From: Acidobacteriota bacterium
Lineage (GTDB): Bacteria; Acidobacteriota; Terriglobia; UBA7540
Direction of reading: 5' to 3'
NCBI GenBank assembly: GCA_902812365.1
Contig: CADDZC010000010.1
Location: forward strand, 1-64,000
DNA: 64,000 nucleotides
Shown: piece by piece, positions 19,780-28,551 of the stretch
Layout of the letters: every line of letters begins with the position of its first letter
Numbering within the stretch: the stretch's first letter is position 1
The notes under the pieces: model-generated
Told to the model about the DNA's origin: nothing
Seen by the model: only the letters and a program-made list of their open reading frames with translations
The model's database searches: none
Program-made: the position numbers and the translations under genes

Positions 19780-20379
19780 CTACCCGTGTAACCGAACCCG
19801 GCGTCGCCGCTGCCCCCATAGACCGAGCGTCGCCAATCCCGTAACCAGGAGCATCACGCTCGCGGGCTCGGGCGTGGTTCCGGCTGTAACGCCAAACGGC
19901 ACACTCTGAATGTCGCTCAGGCCCACGCCGGTCTCCCCGATAAAGAAGAGAGTATTGTTGGGGACCGGAGTACCCCCCGTAAACAACGCGCTCACGACCT
20001 CGCCTGCCGTCAACGTTTCGCCGATCGAGCAATTGTTGATGGTGAGATTCACGCCGTTCGTCGAACAATCTAGGGTCTGGCCGACCAGAGGTCCGGAGCT
20101 GGGAACGGTAAACTGAAAAGCGAAGCTGGTCAGGGGTTGGTTCGTCTGATTAATGAAGCCGATACAGGCATCAAAACCGGACGTGCTCGGGAACCCCGCT
20201 TGGTTACATGTCACCCAGTTCACGGTATACTCGACGTTGTCGCTTACAATCAGGTTGAAGTTGCCTTGCTGGGGCGGCTGTGACGGATCAAAAATGATGT
20301 GGATATCGGTCGCCGCCGCTCCACGGGCGGACAGGCTGACCAATCCAAGCAGAGTCACTAACGGCCTCAAAGCCTTCAT
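19780..20379 (-). CDS. PEP-CTERM sorting-domain exported protein
   Basis: A 199-residue secreted protein. It starts at ATG 20379, preceded by GGAGAGGAG; a cleavable signal peptide covers residues 1-23 or so (LVTLLGLVSLSARGAAA). The body is rich in Asn, Thr, Val and Gly, consistent with a beta-sandwich surface protein. The C-terminus carries the PEP-CTERM tripartite tag: TPEPAS, a hydrophobic helix (VMLLVTGLATLGLWG) and an RRRRVR basic tail, recognised by an exosortase. No exosortase or exopolysaccharide genes are in the window. Its binding target is unknown. Confidence 0.85.
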   Translation of the reverse strand: MKALRPLVTLLGLVSLSARGAAATDIHIIFDPSQPPQQGNFNLIVSDNVEYTVNWVTCNQAGFPSTSGFDACIGFINQTNQPLTSFAFQFTVPSSGPLVGQTLDCSTNGVNLTINNCSIGETLTAGEVVSALFTGGTPVPNNTLFFIGETGVGLSDIQSVPFGVTAGTTPEPASVMLLVTGLATLGLWGQRRRRVRLHG

Positions 20380-20787
20380 GTATATTTCTCCTCTCCGCCT
20401 CACCGAACTGTCAATCGAACCTGGGGGCTGGACGTCTCGAATCCGATCCTTACTTCTGCGCTCTAGAGACCATAGTCCGCTCTAATGCGATGGAAAGTCA
20501 AGTCCTTCTTGGATTATGGCGTCAGAGTAATAGGGGTGGAAAACAGGATTGCCTCCGCCCTGACACAGTACCCAGAACTCGTCCGCCGGCGGCATGGTCG
20601 CCCATAGGACCGGTTGCAATTTCTGGCCCAATGTTAGTATGGGTTGTTCGGACGGCGCACGAGCCGGTAAAAAAGAGAAACCTGCTTGACTTCGGAGTGC
20701 GTTTGACATTTATTAGAAAAGCTTGTGGAGGGCAGGATACGATCAACTTTGGTGCTTAAATGCCGAAATTTAATGAGAGGATCTCGG
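20380..20787. other. intergenic region between divergent genes
   Basis: About 400 bases. The right end holds the promoter for the peptidoglycan-binding protein gene, listed separately. A 75-codon minus-strand frame (20482-20709) and an 89-codon plus-strand frame (20490-20759) overlap each other, lack ribosome binding sites and resemble no family, so I do not call them. Confidence 0.4.
20686..20714 (+). promoter_or_regulatory. sigma70-type promoter for the peptidoglycan-binding protein gene
   Basis: TTGACT (20686-20691), a 17-base spacer, then TTTATT (20709-20714). It lies about 74 bases ahead of the start at 20788. A second TTGACA occurs inside the spacer (20703-20708) but lacks a good -10 partner. 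Confidence 0.45.
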
Positions 20788-21354
20788 ATGGCCCGGAAGA
20801 CGTTACGGAAGGGAATAGCGGTGCTGGCGGCCGCCCTGTGTATGGCGGCCGTGGGGGCTCAAGCGAGTCCAGGGAATGCGCTGGCCCCGGCCCGGAACAC
20901 GCGTAGTTCCCACCAGTCTCGCAGGCGTTCCCGCTTCAAACCGAGGCATACGGCGCGGAAATCTTCCCCGCGAACCCGGCGTCATCGACCTGCTGGCCGG
21001 CGGAACCGCCGCCCTTCTACGCTAAGACAGCGGCTGGCCCACATGCATCCTGAACCGGGTCGCGTGGAGCAAATCCAGCGAGCGCTGGTCGAGGCCGGGG
21101 AGCTGCACGAGCAGCCGACAGGCCAGTGGGACGCGGCGACGCGAGATGCTATGTCCCGCTATCAGAGCCGAAACGGGTTTCCGGTGACCGGGTTGCCGGA
21201 CGCCAAGTCTCTCATGAAGTTGGGACTCGGCCCCCACCCGTTGCCGCCCGAGCTGGATAGCAAACGTGCCGCCCTGGATTCGGCTGCCAGCCCCGCTGAG
21301 GCGTCGAGCCCTTCCTCAGCGGAGAGAAAATCTGACGCCCCACCTCCGCAATAA
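20788..21354 (+). CDS. exported peptidoglycan-binding domain protein
   Basis: A 188-residue protein starting at ATG 20788, eight bases after GAGAGG; an earlier in-frame start at 20725 would remove the signal peptide from the N-terminus. Residues 1-27 form a signal peptide (KGIAVLAAALCMAAVGAQA). A very basic Arg/Ser/His-rich stretch follows (about 35-75). A peptidoglycan-binding type 1 domain (PF01471-like) comes next, about 88-145 (VEQIQRALVEAGEL, GQWDAATRDAMSRYQ, GLPDAKSLMKLGLG). The tail is rich in Pro, Ser and Ala. It probably anchors in the periplasmic wall; no catalytic domain is present. Confidence 0.82.
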   Translation: MARKTLRKGIAVLAAALCMAAVGAQASPGNALAPARNTRSSHQSRRRSRFKPRHTARKSSPRTRRHRPAGRRNRRPSTLRQRLAHMHPEPGRVEQIQRALVEAGELHEQPTGQWDAATRDAMSRYQSRNGFPVTGLPDAKSLMKLGLGPHPLPPELDSKRAALDSAASPAEASSPSSAERKSDAPPPQ

Positions 21355-21451
21355 GTGCTCCATGCATCTCTGGGCGGAGGGGCAAGCGGGTTGTCGTTCG
21401 CCCTCCTTCGCCCCCGTCCTCCTGGGCAAGTTGAGGGATGCGGTATATGCT

Positions 21452-22945
21452 TTACGCCTGGTCGATTTGGGCCCTTTGTAACTTACCGCTGTAGTCCACG
21501 TAGATCGTCTTCCATTCCGAATAGACGTCGAGAGCCGCCACAGCAGCTTCGCGATGACCATTGCCGGTCTGCTTCATGCCTCCAAAGGGCAGGTGAATTT
21601 CGGCTCCGATCGTAGAGGCGTTTACATAAAAAATTCCTGTCTCCATCTCCCGCATCGCGCGAAACGCCTTGTTAACGTCCGCGGTGTAGATCGACGACGA
21701 CAACCCGTACACCACGTTGTTACCGATCTCGATCGCTTGGTCGAGGTCGGTGGCGGGAATGAGCGCGACAACCGGCCCGAAGATCTCTTCCTGGGCAATG
21801 CGCATCTGAGGAGAACAGTCGCCGAATACCGTGGGCGCGTAAAACCATCCTTGATCATACGCGCCGCCGGTAAGCCGGTGTCCGCCGCAGAGAAGTTTGG
21901 CCCCTTCGTTCTTGCCGATTGCGATATAACGGTCAACGGTTTCGAGCTGCGTTTGGTTGATCAGTGGGCCCATCTGAACCCTCGGGTCAAGCGGATCGCC
22001 GATCCGCAACGCCTTCGCGCGCTCCACGAAAATCTCGCTGAACTGGCGATAAACTGCCTTGTGGATTACCAGCCGGCTGGCGGCGGTGCAACGTTGCCCC
22101 GTTGTGCCGAATGCACCCCACACAGCGCCTTCCACGGCCAGCTCGAGGTCGGCGTCCTCCATCACCAAGATGACGTTTTTGCCTCCCATCTCCAGGCATA
22201 GGTGCTTGAACGATCCGGCGCAGACCTGGGCAACTTCCCGTCCCACTTCGGACGATCCCGTGAAGGAGATGACGCGCGTGAGAGGATGTTTCACCAGCGG
22301 CGCGCCCGCTTCCGGTCCGAAGCCAGCAACGTAGTTCACGACGCCGCGCGGAATGCCCGCGTCTTCGAGCACTTTCACCAAGTTGTAAGCCGATAGGGGC
22401 GTGTCCTCAGCGGGTTTAAGCACGACCGTGTTTCCGCAGATCAGAGCTGGCATCAACTTCCACGCCGGGATCGCCATAGGGAAGTTCCATGGGGTGATCA
22501 GCCCGCAGACGCCCACCGGGCTGCGCACGGTCATGCAAAACTTGTCCGGCAGCTCCGAAGGCGTCGTCTGCCCAAACTGCCGCCGCCCCTCGCCCGCCAT
22601 GTAAAACGCCATGTCGATGGCTTCCTGGACGTCCGCGCGCGCCTCTTCGAGAGCCTTACCCATCTCGCGCGCCATATCTCTGGCGATCATCTCTTTGCGT
22701 TCGATCAGCATTCGGCCCGCCCGGTAAAGGATCTCGCCCCGGCGCGGCGCCGGTGTCAGCCTCCAGGCGCGGTAGGCGTCGCGGGCCGCGGTAACGGCGC
22801 GCTCCACGTCTTCACCACTCGAGCGCGGGAACAGCCCGATCAGGTCCTGATGCTGGGCGGGATTGATATTTTCGAAGGCCTCCCCGCTTACGGCTTCCAC
22901 CCATTCGCCGTTGATGAAGTTTTTGGAGATTTTTGGTGGAGCCAT
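21452..22945 (-). CDS. NAD(P)-dependent aldehyde dehydrogenase
   Basis: A 497-residue cytosolic aldehyde dehydrogenase. The start is ATG 22945 behind AAGGAGG; the frame is open 44 codons further but those residues are unlike the family. Conserved elements are PWNFPMAIP (oxyanion Asn), FTGSSEVG (cofactor fold), LEMGGKN (general-base Glu), and the nucleophile Cys in [10 protein letters not shown]. The N-terminus FINGEWVEA and the [10 protein letters not shown] block resemble 2-oxoglutarate semialdehyde dehydrogenases of sugar-acid breakdown, but substrate assignment within this superfamily is unreliable from sequence alone. It lies 156 bases downstream of the amidohydrolase gene on the same strand. 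Confidence 0.9.
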   Translation of the reverse strand: MAPPKISKNFINGEWVEAVSGEAFENINPAQHQDLIGLFPRSSGEDVERAVTAARDAYRAWRLTPAPRRGEILYRAGRMLIERKEMIARDMAREMGKALEEARADVQEAIDMAFYMAGEGRRQFGQTTPSELPDKFCMTVRSPVGVCGLITPWNFPMAIPAWKLMPALICGNTVVLKPAEDTPLSAYNLVKVLEDAGIPRGVVNYVAGFGPEAGAPLVKHPLTRVISFTGSSEVGREVAQVCAGSFKHLCLEMGGKNVILVMEDADLELAVEGAVWGAFGTTGQRCTAASRLVIHKAVYRQFSEIFVERAKALRIGDPLDPRVQMGPLINQTQLETVDRYIAIGKNEGAKLLCGGHRLTGGAYDQGWFYAPTVFGDCSPQMRIAQEEIFGPVVALIPATDLDQAIEIGNNVVYGLSSSIYTADVNKAFRAMREMETGIFYVNASTIGAEIHLPFGGMKQTGNGHREAAVAALDVYSEWKTIYVDYSGKLQRAQIDQA

Positions 22946-23101
22946 GATTGATTCCTCCTTGCAAGTCCGACGTGTGCGCCGAGGACGTGCTCCGGTCGAC
23001 GAGCAGAAGCAACGGAGCCGACGACTATAGCAGACGGCCTCGCTGCGCCTCAAGAGCCCGAACAAGTATATTTTCAAGTCAATTGAGAAGGCTCAGCCGG
23101 G

Positions 23102-24457
23102 TCATCGGAGTTCGTTCCTCACAATCTTCCCGCCCTTCATGACAAACTGAACTCGCTCGAGTTCGGTAATGTCAGACAGCGGATTGCCGGCCACGGCGAT
23201 GAGATCCGCGTACTTGCCCGGCTCAATGGATCCCACGCGGTCTTGCCATCCCATGAGCTCGGCGGCCCTGATCGTGGCCGATTGAAGGGCGGCGACCGAA
23301 CCCATGCCGTAGCGCGTCATATATTCAAACTCGATGGCCTGGGTGCCGTGGGGGAACGGTCCGACGTCGGTGCCGAAGGCGATTTTCACGCCGCGCGCGA
23401 GGGCCCGGCGGAAGCTCAGTTCGTGTAGGCGAACGCTGCTCATTGTGCCACCGGTGATCTTCAATTCTTTCTCGGTCAACGCCGGCTGGCAGGTGAAGAC
23501 GTACAGCGTAGGGACGTACCAGATGCCTCTGGCGAGCATTTGCGCGATCGAGTCATCGTCAAGGTCGATGCCGTGTTCGATGGAATCGGCGCCCGCTTCG
23601 AGGCAATTGCGTAACCCTTCGCCGCCATAGGAGTGGCAGGCCACCTTCAGGCCGAGCCGGTGAGCTTCGCTTACAATGGCCTCGGTCTCTTCTCGCGTGA
23701 AGGTGGGAATCACGTGGTACCGGCCATCGGCAGTGAAGTAACCCTGCTGGGTGCTGTAGATCTTGATCAGGTCGGCGCCGTACGAGCGTTCCTCGCGGAC
23801 CGCCCGGCGCGCTTCCCAGGGACCGTCCACGATTTGTACCCCTTTCGGAACCATGACCTCAGGTGAATAGCCGAGAAGCGGGTAGCTTCCGGTGGGGGAA
23901 AGCGCCCGGGTCGCGACCTCGAGGCGCGGGCCGGGAATGAGGCCACGGTTGATGGCCGTTTTCACATCCACGTCGCTGTACATGGCCCCTTCGGTCTCGA
24001 GATCACGCATGGAGGTAAATCCCGCCTCCAGATCCTTCTTGGCGTTCACGACGGCTTCGATGGTGCGGTACTGCCAGGACTCTTTCAGCAGCTGCTCGTC
24101 ATAGCGCCCGTTGAATTCACCTGTCAGCAGCAGGTGAGTGTGGGCGTCGATGAGTCCCGGAAGTACGGTGGCGCGACTAAGGTCGATCACCTCCGCGCCC
24201 GCCGGCAGGGGGATGCTCGAACCGACTTGGTCGATGTGCTCCCCCCGAACGACGATCAACTGGTTTTCGAGCATCCGGCCGCTAGTGCTGTCAAACAGGC
24301 GCCCGGCGCGAATGGCGAGAACGGCCGGCGCGGGTGCTTTCATCTGTTCATCTGGCTGTCCATTGACCGGCAGAGCGGTGAAGGCAGCGATCGTCGCCAG
24401 GGCGGAGGCCCAGGCGAGCGAGGCGAGCTTTTGGGGACCGGGCAAAAAACGTTTCAT
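23102..24457 (-). CDS. exported metal-dependent amidohydrolase (imidazolonepropionase/prolidase-like)
   Basis: A 451-residue TIM-barrel hydrolase of the amidohydrolase superfamily. It has an N-terminal signal peptide (LAWASALATIAAFTALPVNG). Metal ligands are seen in order: HxH in IDAHTHLLL, His in VACHSYGGEG, His in SIEHGIDLD and Asp in FGTDVGPFP. The Ala-Gly-Phe-Thr-Ser (AGFTSMRDLE) and VGSIEPGKYADLIAVAGNPL stretches are typical of the Xaa-Pro dipeptidase/imidazolonepropionase-like group common in Acidobacteriota and Bacteroidetes, which acts on dipeptides or cyclic amides outside the cytoplasm. Its ATG overlaps the end of the protease gene by four bases, so the two are coupled. Confidence 0.88.
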   Translation of the reverse strand: MKRFLPGPQKLASLAWASALATIAAFTALPVNGQPDEQMKAPAPAVLAIRAGRLFDSTSGRMLENQLIVVRGEHIDQVGSSIPLPAGAEVIDLSRATVLPGLIDAHTHLLLTGEFNGRYDEQLLKESWQYRTIEAVVNAKKDLEAGFTSMRDLETEGAMYSDVDVKTAINRGLIPGPRLEVATRALSPTGSYPLLGYSPEVMVPKGVQIVDGPWEARRAVREERSYGADLIKIYSTQQGYFTADGRYHVIPTFTREETEAIVSEAHRLGLKVACHSYGGEGLRNCLEAGADSIEHGIDLDDDSIAQMLARGIWYVPTLYVFTCQPALTEKELKITGGTMSSVRLHELSFRRALARGVKIAFGTDVGPFPHGTQAIEFEYMTRYGMGSVAALQSATIRAAELMGWQDRVGSIEPGKYADLIAVAGNPLSDITELERVQFVMKGGKIVRNELR

Positions 24458-25215
24458 GATTCCTCCTTCGTATCGTCTGAACCGGGTGGCCCGGAAATCA
24501 TCATCTGGGCTGCCTCGAGGCGGTTGTGTTCCTCGTCGCGCATCAGTGTCGCGCCCAGCCAGCCGAAAGCTGCGGCATCAATAATAAAGTGGGCGCACAT
24601 GGAAGGGTACAACGAGCCCGCGCGCACGACCGGGTAGGCGAGCAGCGCTCCGAGCAGCGCAGCCCGGATGATTCCGTGCCAGCGTTGGTAAACGTGAGCG
24701 AGCCCGAACGCCACCGAAGAGAAAATCCATCCCGCCGTTACCGAATGCGCCCAGCCGGCGAGCTCGTTCAGCAGATAACCCCGATAAAGAAACTCCTCGC
24801 AGATTGCCGCCGTCGGCGCGACCACCAGTACGGCCCACAGTTTTTCGCGGCGCGTGCGAGGCAGCAACCGATAAAGCAACTCGGATTCCCGGGGCCACAG
24901 CCTGACGGCCTCCAGCAGCATCAGGAGCGCCGTACCGAGCGCCGTAACCGTAATCAGGAATACGACCCACCAGGAGAAGGGCGCGGGGGAAACCGGATGC
25001 AGGCCGAGGTCGCGAGGGTGCATGTGCTTCTCGGCAGCCACGGCGGCGGCGAGAGTCACCAGCGTCCATTGCGAAACCACGGCCGAGGCATACAGCACCG
25101 GACGGGGCAGAAAACAGATCTTCGGGTCGCGCATCGTCAGAAACGATAAAATCGGAACGCCCACCACGACGAGCAGAGCGAAAATGACGGACGTTAATTG
25201 GGGTAATAGCGACAT
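24454..25215 (-). CDS. CPBP family intramembrane glutamic-type protease
   Basis: A 253-residue polytopic membrane protein with about seven helices. The CPBP (CAAX/Rce1-like, formerly Abi) motifs are present: EExxxR in AICEEFLYRG, a His in FGLAHVYQ, and a third in CAHFIIDAAAF. By family it cleaves within or near the membrane, processing prenylated or bacteriocin-like peptides or regulatory proteins; no partner can be read here. It overlaps both the TetR regulator upstream (TGATG) and the amidohydrolase downstream (four bases), so it is the middle of a tight operon controlled by that regulator. Confidence 0.88.
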   Translation of the reverse strand: MSLLPQLTSVIFALLVVVGVPILSFLTMRDPKICFLPRPVLYASAVVSQWTLVTLAAAVAAEKHMHPRDLGLHPVSPAPFSWWVVFLITVTALGTALLMLLEAVRLWPRESELLYRLLPRTRREKLWAVLVVAPTAAICEEFLYRGYLLNELAGWAHSVTAGWIFSSVAFGLAHVYQRWHGIIRAALLGALLAYPVVRAGSLYPSMCAHFIIDAAAFGWLGATLMRDEEHNRLEAAQMMISGPPGSDDTKEES

Positions 25216-25820
25216 CAGCGTAAGAGATAGACATGGAGGACGTCGCGACAGCGGTCACGGTAAACCTCGATGGGCTCGGCGCTCTCGCCCATCAGCCACT
25301 GCCAGCAGTAGCCGTCAACCAAGGCCCGCATCGTGCTGGCGGCGCCTTCGGGATCCACCTTGCGAAATTCACCCCGACGAATTCCTTCCTCGACGAGGGC
25401 GCGGTCGCGCCGGCGGCAGCGGCGCAAGAAGTCGTCAAGGATGCTCCGATACGGCTCGAGACGCGAGCCGAGCGCGGCGTAGTCGAAAAGCACCCGGTAG
25501 AGCTTTCGATTGACGTCGGCGCTATGGAACAGGACTTCCAGTTCGGCCTCCAAGCGGGCGCGAGGCGATTGGTGCGCCCGCACCACTTCATCGAGCGTCC
25601 GCGTGAGCTGGGCGAGGAGCCACTCCAGCACCGCCGTGATCAAGGCGTCTTTGGTGGGAAAGTAATGGAGCGCTCCTCCCTTGCTCGTGGCCGCCCGCGC
25701 GACGACCGCGTCCAGCGTGAGGGCCCCCACGCCTTTGTCCACAATCTCTGCGTAGCCGGCTCGGATTAAGTCGTCGCGGCGACGCTGGGTGAGCGCGGGA
25801 TCGGGACGGCGTGGGCTCAT
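25215..25820 (-). CDS. TetR/AcrR family transcriptional regulator
   Basis: A 201-residue repressor-type protein. ATG 25820 places the helix-turn-helix at the normal position: TQRRRDDLIRAGYAEIVDKG, then LTLDAVVARAATSKGGALHYFPTKDALITAV, the standard TetR DNA-recognition block. The longer open frame upstream contains a promoter and operator and is not coding. The C-terminal half is helical and should bind an inducer. It is first in the operon with the CPBP protease and the amidohydrolase. A palindrome covering its own promoter indicates autoregulation. Confidence 0.92.
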   Translation of the reverse strand: MSPRRPDPALTQRRRDDLIRAGYAEIVDKGVGALTLDAVVARAATSKGGALHYFPTKDALITAVLEWLLAQLTRTLDEVVRAHQSPRARLEAELEVLFHSADVNRKLYRVLFDYAALGSRLEPYRSILDDFLRRCRRRDRALVEEGIRRGEFRKVDPEGAASTMRALVDGYCWQWLMGESAEPIEVYRDRCRDVLHVYLLR

Positions 25821-25853
25821 GGAGTCACAGGTCCTGCGCGGTCCGGACAGGCT

Positions 25854-25886
25854 ATTAACGTCGATTGCGACAACCATTGTCAATCG
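25854..25886 (-). promoter_or_regulatory. TetR-gene promoter with embedded palindromic operator
   Basis: On the minus strand: TTGACA (25883-25878), an 18-base spacer, then GTTAAT (25859-25854), about 34 bases before the regulator ATG. A palindrome covers the -35 and spacer: perfect GACAA-CCA-TTGTC at 25869-25881, extended outward as CGATTG (25862-25867) and CAATCG (25881-25886) with a two-base asymmetry. Overlap with the promoter is the classical arrangement for TetR autorepression. Confidence 0.65.
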
Positions 25887-26047
25887 GTTCGTGGGGGCGG
25901 TGCGGCAAAGCCCTGCACCTTGCCTAAGAAACCGTCGCGAGAAAGCCCTGCCGACTGGAGGCAGGCGGCTCCCGGCCGATGCCGGCAGGCAAGCCGACAT
26001 CAGGCGATGTCCGGCTGGGGGGCTATTGAACGGCGATACCAACGGCC

Positions 26048-26098
26048 AAAAAGGGAACAGCGGGTGCCAGCCGGGCGGACGGTGCCCGGCGGGCACCC
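26048..26098 (-). terminator. probable intrinsic terminator after the phosphoesterase gene
   Basis: A long hairpin of two perfect 7-bp stems separated by a single A/G mismatch (26062-26068 with 26092-26098; 26070-26076 with 26084-26090; seven-base loop). It lies 55 bases after the phosphoesterase stop on the minus strand and is followed nine bases later by TTTTT (26052-26048). The displaced T-run makes efficiency uncertain. Confidence 0.55.
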
Positions 26099-26152
26099 AC
26101 GGATCTCAACCGAGTGGCCCTGGCGAGGCTGCCTTGCCGAAATCTACACTAC

Positions 26153-28087
26153 TTACGGTCCTTGCTCCCCTTCGTGCTCACCGAATTCGAACAGATCCAT
26201 CAGGTCACCAATGGCTGGACTGTTTGTGGCCACGTAGGGATTCTCGTCATCCGCGATCGGGTTCGGCATGTTATCCCGACTTCGCTTCGTCAGCGGCTCC
26301 AGGTTCCAGTTAGCCTCGATAAATTTAAGGATGGAAACATGGTCCGAGTAGCGGTGGGAGATGTGACCTTGCTTAGCGAAGGGAGAAACCGCGATCAGCG
26401 GGATTCGGGTTCCATCGCCGAAGTAATCGAGTGGCTGGATGTAGCCGGAATCGTAGTATCCACCTCCCTCGTCAAAAGTAACAAAGATGGCGGTGTGGCG
26501 CCACAGTTCCGGCTGACTCTGAACCAGGTCCACGATCTTTTTGACAAACCCCTCGAACAGATCGAGCTTGGACGAAGCCGGATGGCCGTCCACCAGGCCG
26601 CTGGGTTTCACGAAGGCCACGGCCGGCAACCACCCCCGACGGATGTCGCGATAGAGGTCCGCCGTATCTTTGAGGTGCTCGGTGCGCACCGCGGGATTGG
26701 TCATGATCGACGTGGAATACTGGAATGGGTTGCAGATGTCGCAATAGTTGTTGAGGGGATCCTTGTAATGCGGATCCTTCAAGTATCGATTCCACTGGTC
26801 GCCGTAATAGCGCCAGGAGATTTTCCTTTCCAACAGCTCGTCCCCGATGGTGCGGAGAGTCGAAGGGGGAACGGCAAACTCGTCGGCGTTGACGGTGCCG
26901 TCGCCCAAGTAACCGGGGGCGTAATTGTTGAGCAGATAGAAGTGGCCCGGATCACATCGGGGGTCGACTCGGTAAGGTAGAGAGCTGAGGTACTCCAGAA
27001 CCGCCGTGACCCCCGGTTCATCGGAATCAGAGCAATTGCTGTAGGTACCGCCGGAATAGCCGTCCTGGGTGTACCAGTTATTCGTGCCGGGTTGGGGGTC
27101 CGGATTTTCAATTGTCAACTCCGGGGGCGTGACGGCGTGTCCGCGCCCATCGCTGTACCAGATGACGTCGCCAGTGCCAAGGGCGACGTGATTGGCCCCG
27201 GTGCCGCCCATGATCGACTGGTGGAAGTTGTCGCTCATCACGTAATGGTCGGCCAACTCCTTGAAATAAGGTGCGTCCCCTTCCAGAACGTTGTAGAAGC
27301 CCAGGGCGGTCGACCCTTCCCGGGTCGTCAGATTGGAAAAAGGGGAAGGTTGAGGCTTGCCATTGTTTCCGGCTCCAATTGTAACCTCCACCCAGGAAAA
27401 CAGATCGTTCTTGCAACCGGTCGGATTAGCTAGGGTCGAATAGGCGACGTTACAATCCACCTGCTGCCACATCTGGTAGAAACGGTGGACAGGGCTGGCG
27501 GCGTAAGCGTCGTAGGGGATGCCGGGGGTGAGCTGGAAAGGACCCGGCGGCAAGGCGTTGACATTAGGTATCCGGGTGTCCGGGACCCCAGGCTTCAAGC
27601 CCGTTCCGCCGGTCGTCAGGAATTGATAATACGCTTCGGGAAGACCGTTCTCTGCCTTTTTGGCGTCAGCGACCGACGAAAAAAACGGCGTGCTCGGGCC
27701 TCCCGCGAGGGGCGGCGGCAGCACGGAGTACAGGGTCTTTGACATGGGGCTGATCTCGTAGGGTGCCGGAGCCGCGTCAATCGCTTCAAACTGCGCGGCC
27801 AGAGAGTAGTTGGGACCCGGCGTGCCATTTTCGTTGATGATACGTTGGGAGAGCAAATTCCAGATTTTTTGGCCGTGCTTTGGCTTATAGGTTGCGAAGA
27901 TATGATCGAAGGTCCGATTTTCTCCAATAATCACCACCACGTGCTTAATCGGGGTGCGGGTGTGATGCTGTTCCGCTGTTGCCGGGGCCGCCACGGGACC
28001 TGCTAACGTCATCGGGAGTAGCGCCACGGAAAGCAAGAAGCAGCGGATACCCACGGTGGATTGGGCAGCGAAAGAGTGGGTGCTCAT
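26153..28087 (-). CDS. secreted phosphoesterase, phospholipase C/acid phosphatase family
   Basis: A 644-residue exported hydrolase of the bacterial phospholipase C/AcpA phosphoesterase family. ATG 28087 follows GGAGG by six bases. Signal peptide about 1-40 (FLLSVALLPMTLAGPVAAPATA). Family motifs are IKHVVVIIGENRTFDHIFATY near the mature N-terminus (metal-binding Glu-Asn), SDNFHQSIMGGTGANHVALGTGD in the middle, FVTFDEGGGYYDSG, and RIPLIAVSPFAKQGHISHRYSDHVSILKFIE close to the end. It likely releases phosphate or head groups outside the cell. It is monocistronic, with a hairpin terminator downstream. Phospholipase versus phosphatase activity cannot be told from sequence. Confidence 0.9.
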   Translation of the reverse strand: MSTHSFAAQSTVGIRCFLLSVALLPMTLAGPVAAPATAEQHHTRTPIKHVVVIIGENRTFDHIFATYKPKHGQKIWNLLSQRIINENGTPGPNYSLAAQFEAIDAAPAPYEISPMSKTLYSVLPPPLAGGPSTPFFSSVADAKKAENGLPEAYYQFLTTGGTGLKPGVPDTRIPNVNALPPGPFQLTPGIPYDAYAASPVHRFYQMWQQVDCNVAYSTLANPTGCKNDLFSWVEVTIGAGNNGKPQPSPFSNLTTREGSTALGFYNVLEGDAPYFKELADHYVMSDNFHQSIMGGTGANHVALGTGDVIWYSDGRGHAVTPPELTIENPDPQPGTNNWYTQDGYSGGTYSNCSDSDEPGVTAVLEYLSSLPYRVDPRCDPGHFYLLNNYAPGYLGDGTVNADEFAVPPSTLRTIGDELLERKISWRYYGDQWNRYLKDPHYKDPLNNYCDICNPFQYSTSIMTNPAVRTEHLKDTADLYRDIRRGWLPAVAFVKPSGLVDGHPASSKLDLFEGFVKKIVDLVQSQPELWRHTAIFVTFDEGGGYYDSGYIQPLDYFGDGTRIPLIAVSPFAKQGHISHRYSDHVSILKFIEANWNLEPLTKRSRDNMPNPIADDENPYVATNSPAIGDLMDLFEFGEHEGEQGP

Positions 28088-28275
28088 TGCCAACCTCCGT
28101 CACGAAGTGAGATTCGATGGCTGACGCCACCATAGGTACGGTAGTCCGAGCTTGTTAAAAGAAGATTAGTGGGGGATGAAATTAGCAGGATGATGAACCG
28201 CCCCTGGAGGTTTCTGGGTACGACAAGAAGGGTACCGGGCAGTTCTCCCGGAAAGAGCCCGAAAGGGAGGTGCGC

Positions 28276-28383
28276 ATGCTCGCGACGAGGGGTGCGGACG
28301 TGAATGCGTCCCGCTCCTCCTCAACACTACGATCGGGGAAAGTTGAGGAAAAAGAGGGGGGCGTCGGTATAGAGGAGCTTTGA
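28276..28383 (+). CDS. candidate small ORF, 35 codons
   Basis: ATG 28276 follows GGGAGG by five bases; the frame is open from 28186 and ends at TGA 28381. The peptide begins MLATRGADVNAS, then turns charged (KVEEKEGG). The start resembles half an ankyrin repeat, but it is too short to call. The next small frame begins three bases after its stop. Coding status is uncertain. Confidence 0.2.
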   Translation: MLATRGADVNASRSSSTLRSGKVEEKEGGVGIEEL

Positions 28384-28386
28384 GAT

Positions 28387-28551
28387 GTGAAGACAGCCTA
28401 TTATGAGAACGGAAATATCAGAGGCTATGACGAGCCTAAAACCGGATTCGGCAGCGAGCACTCCGCGAGCCGGAAGCGATCAACCAAAGGCAGAGAAAAG
28501 GTGAGAGAATTGCACCGACGAGGGCCTGCTCTTTCGTCCGGAAGTCCGTAA
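28387..28551 (+). CDS. candidate small ORF, 54 codons
   Basis: GTG 28387 lies nine bases after GAGGAG (28372-28377). The 54-residue product is basic and hydrophilic (KTAYYENGNIRGYDEP near its start, then SRKRSTKGREK), with no membrane segment. I recognise no family. The spacing to the preceding small frame and the clear Shine-Dalgarno favour translation, but chance is not excluded. Confidence 0.25.
   Translation: MKTAYYENGNIRGYDEPKTGFGSEHSASRKRSTKGREKVRELHRRGPALSSGSP

Noticed and set aside
20482-20759. 75-codon minus and 89-codon plus frames in the 20.4-20.8 kb gap
   Set aside because: They overlap each other, have no ribosome site and no recognisable family; the plus frame overlaps the promoter at 20686.
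21372-21413. Terminator hairpin between the convergent genes at 21.4 kb
   Set aside because: The stem is interrupted by mismatches and has a long loop and no T-run on either strand.
28276-28311. Ankyrin repeat in the 35-codon frame
   Set aside because: The GADVNA match is only six residues and no second repeat follows.
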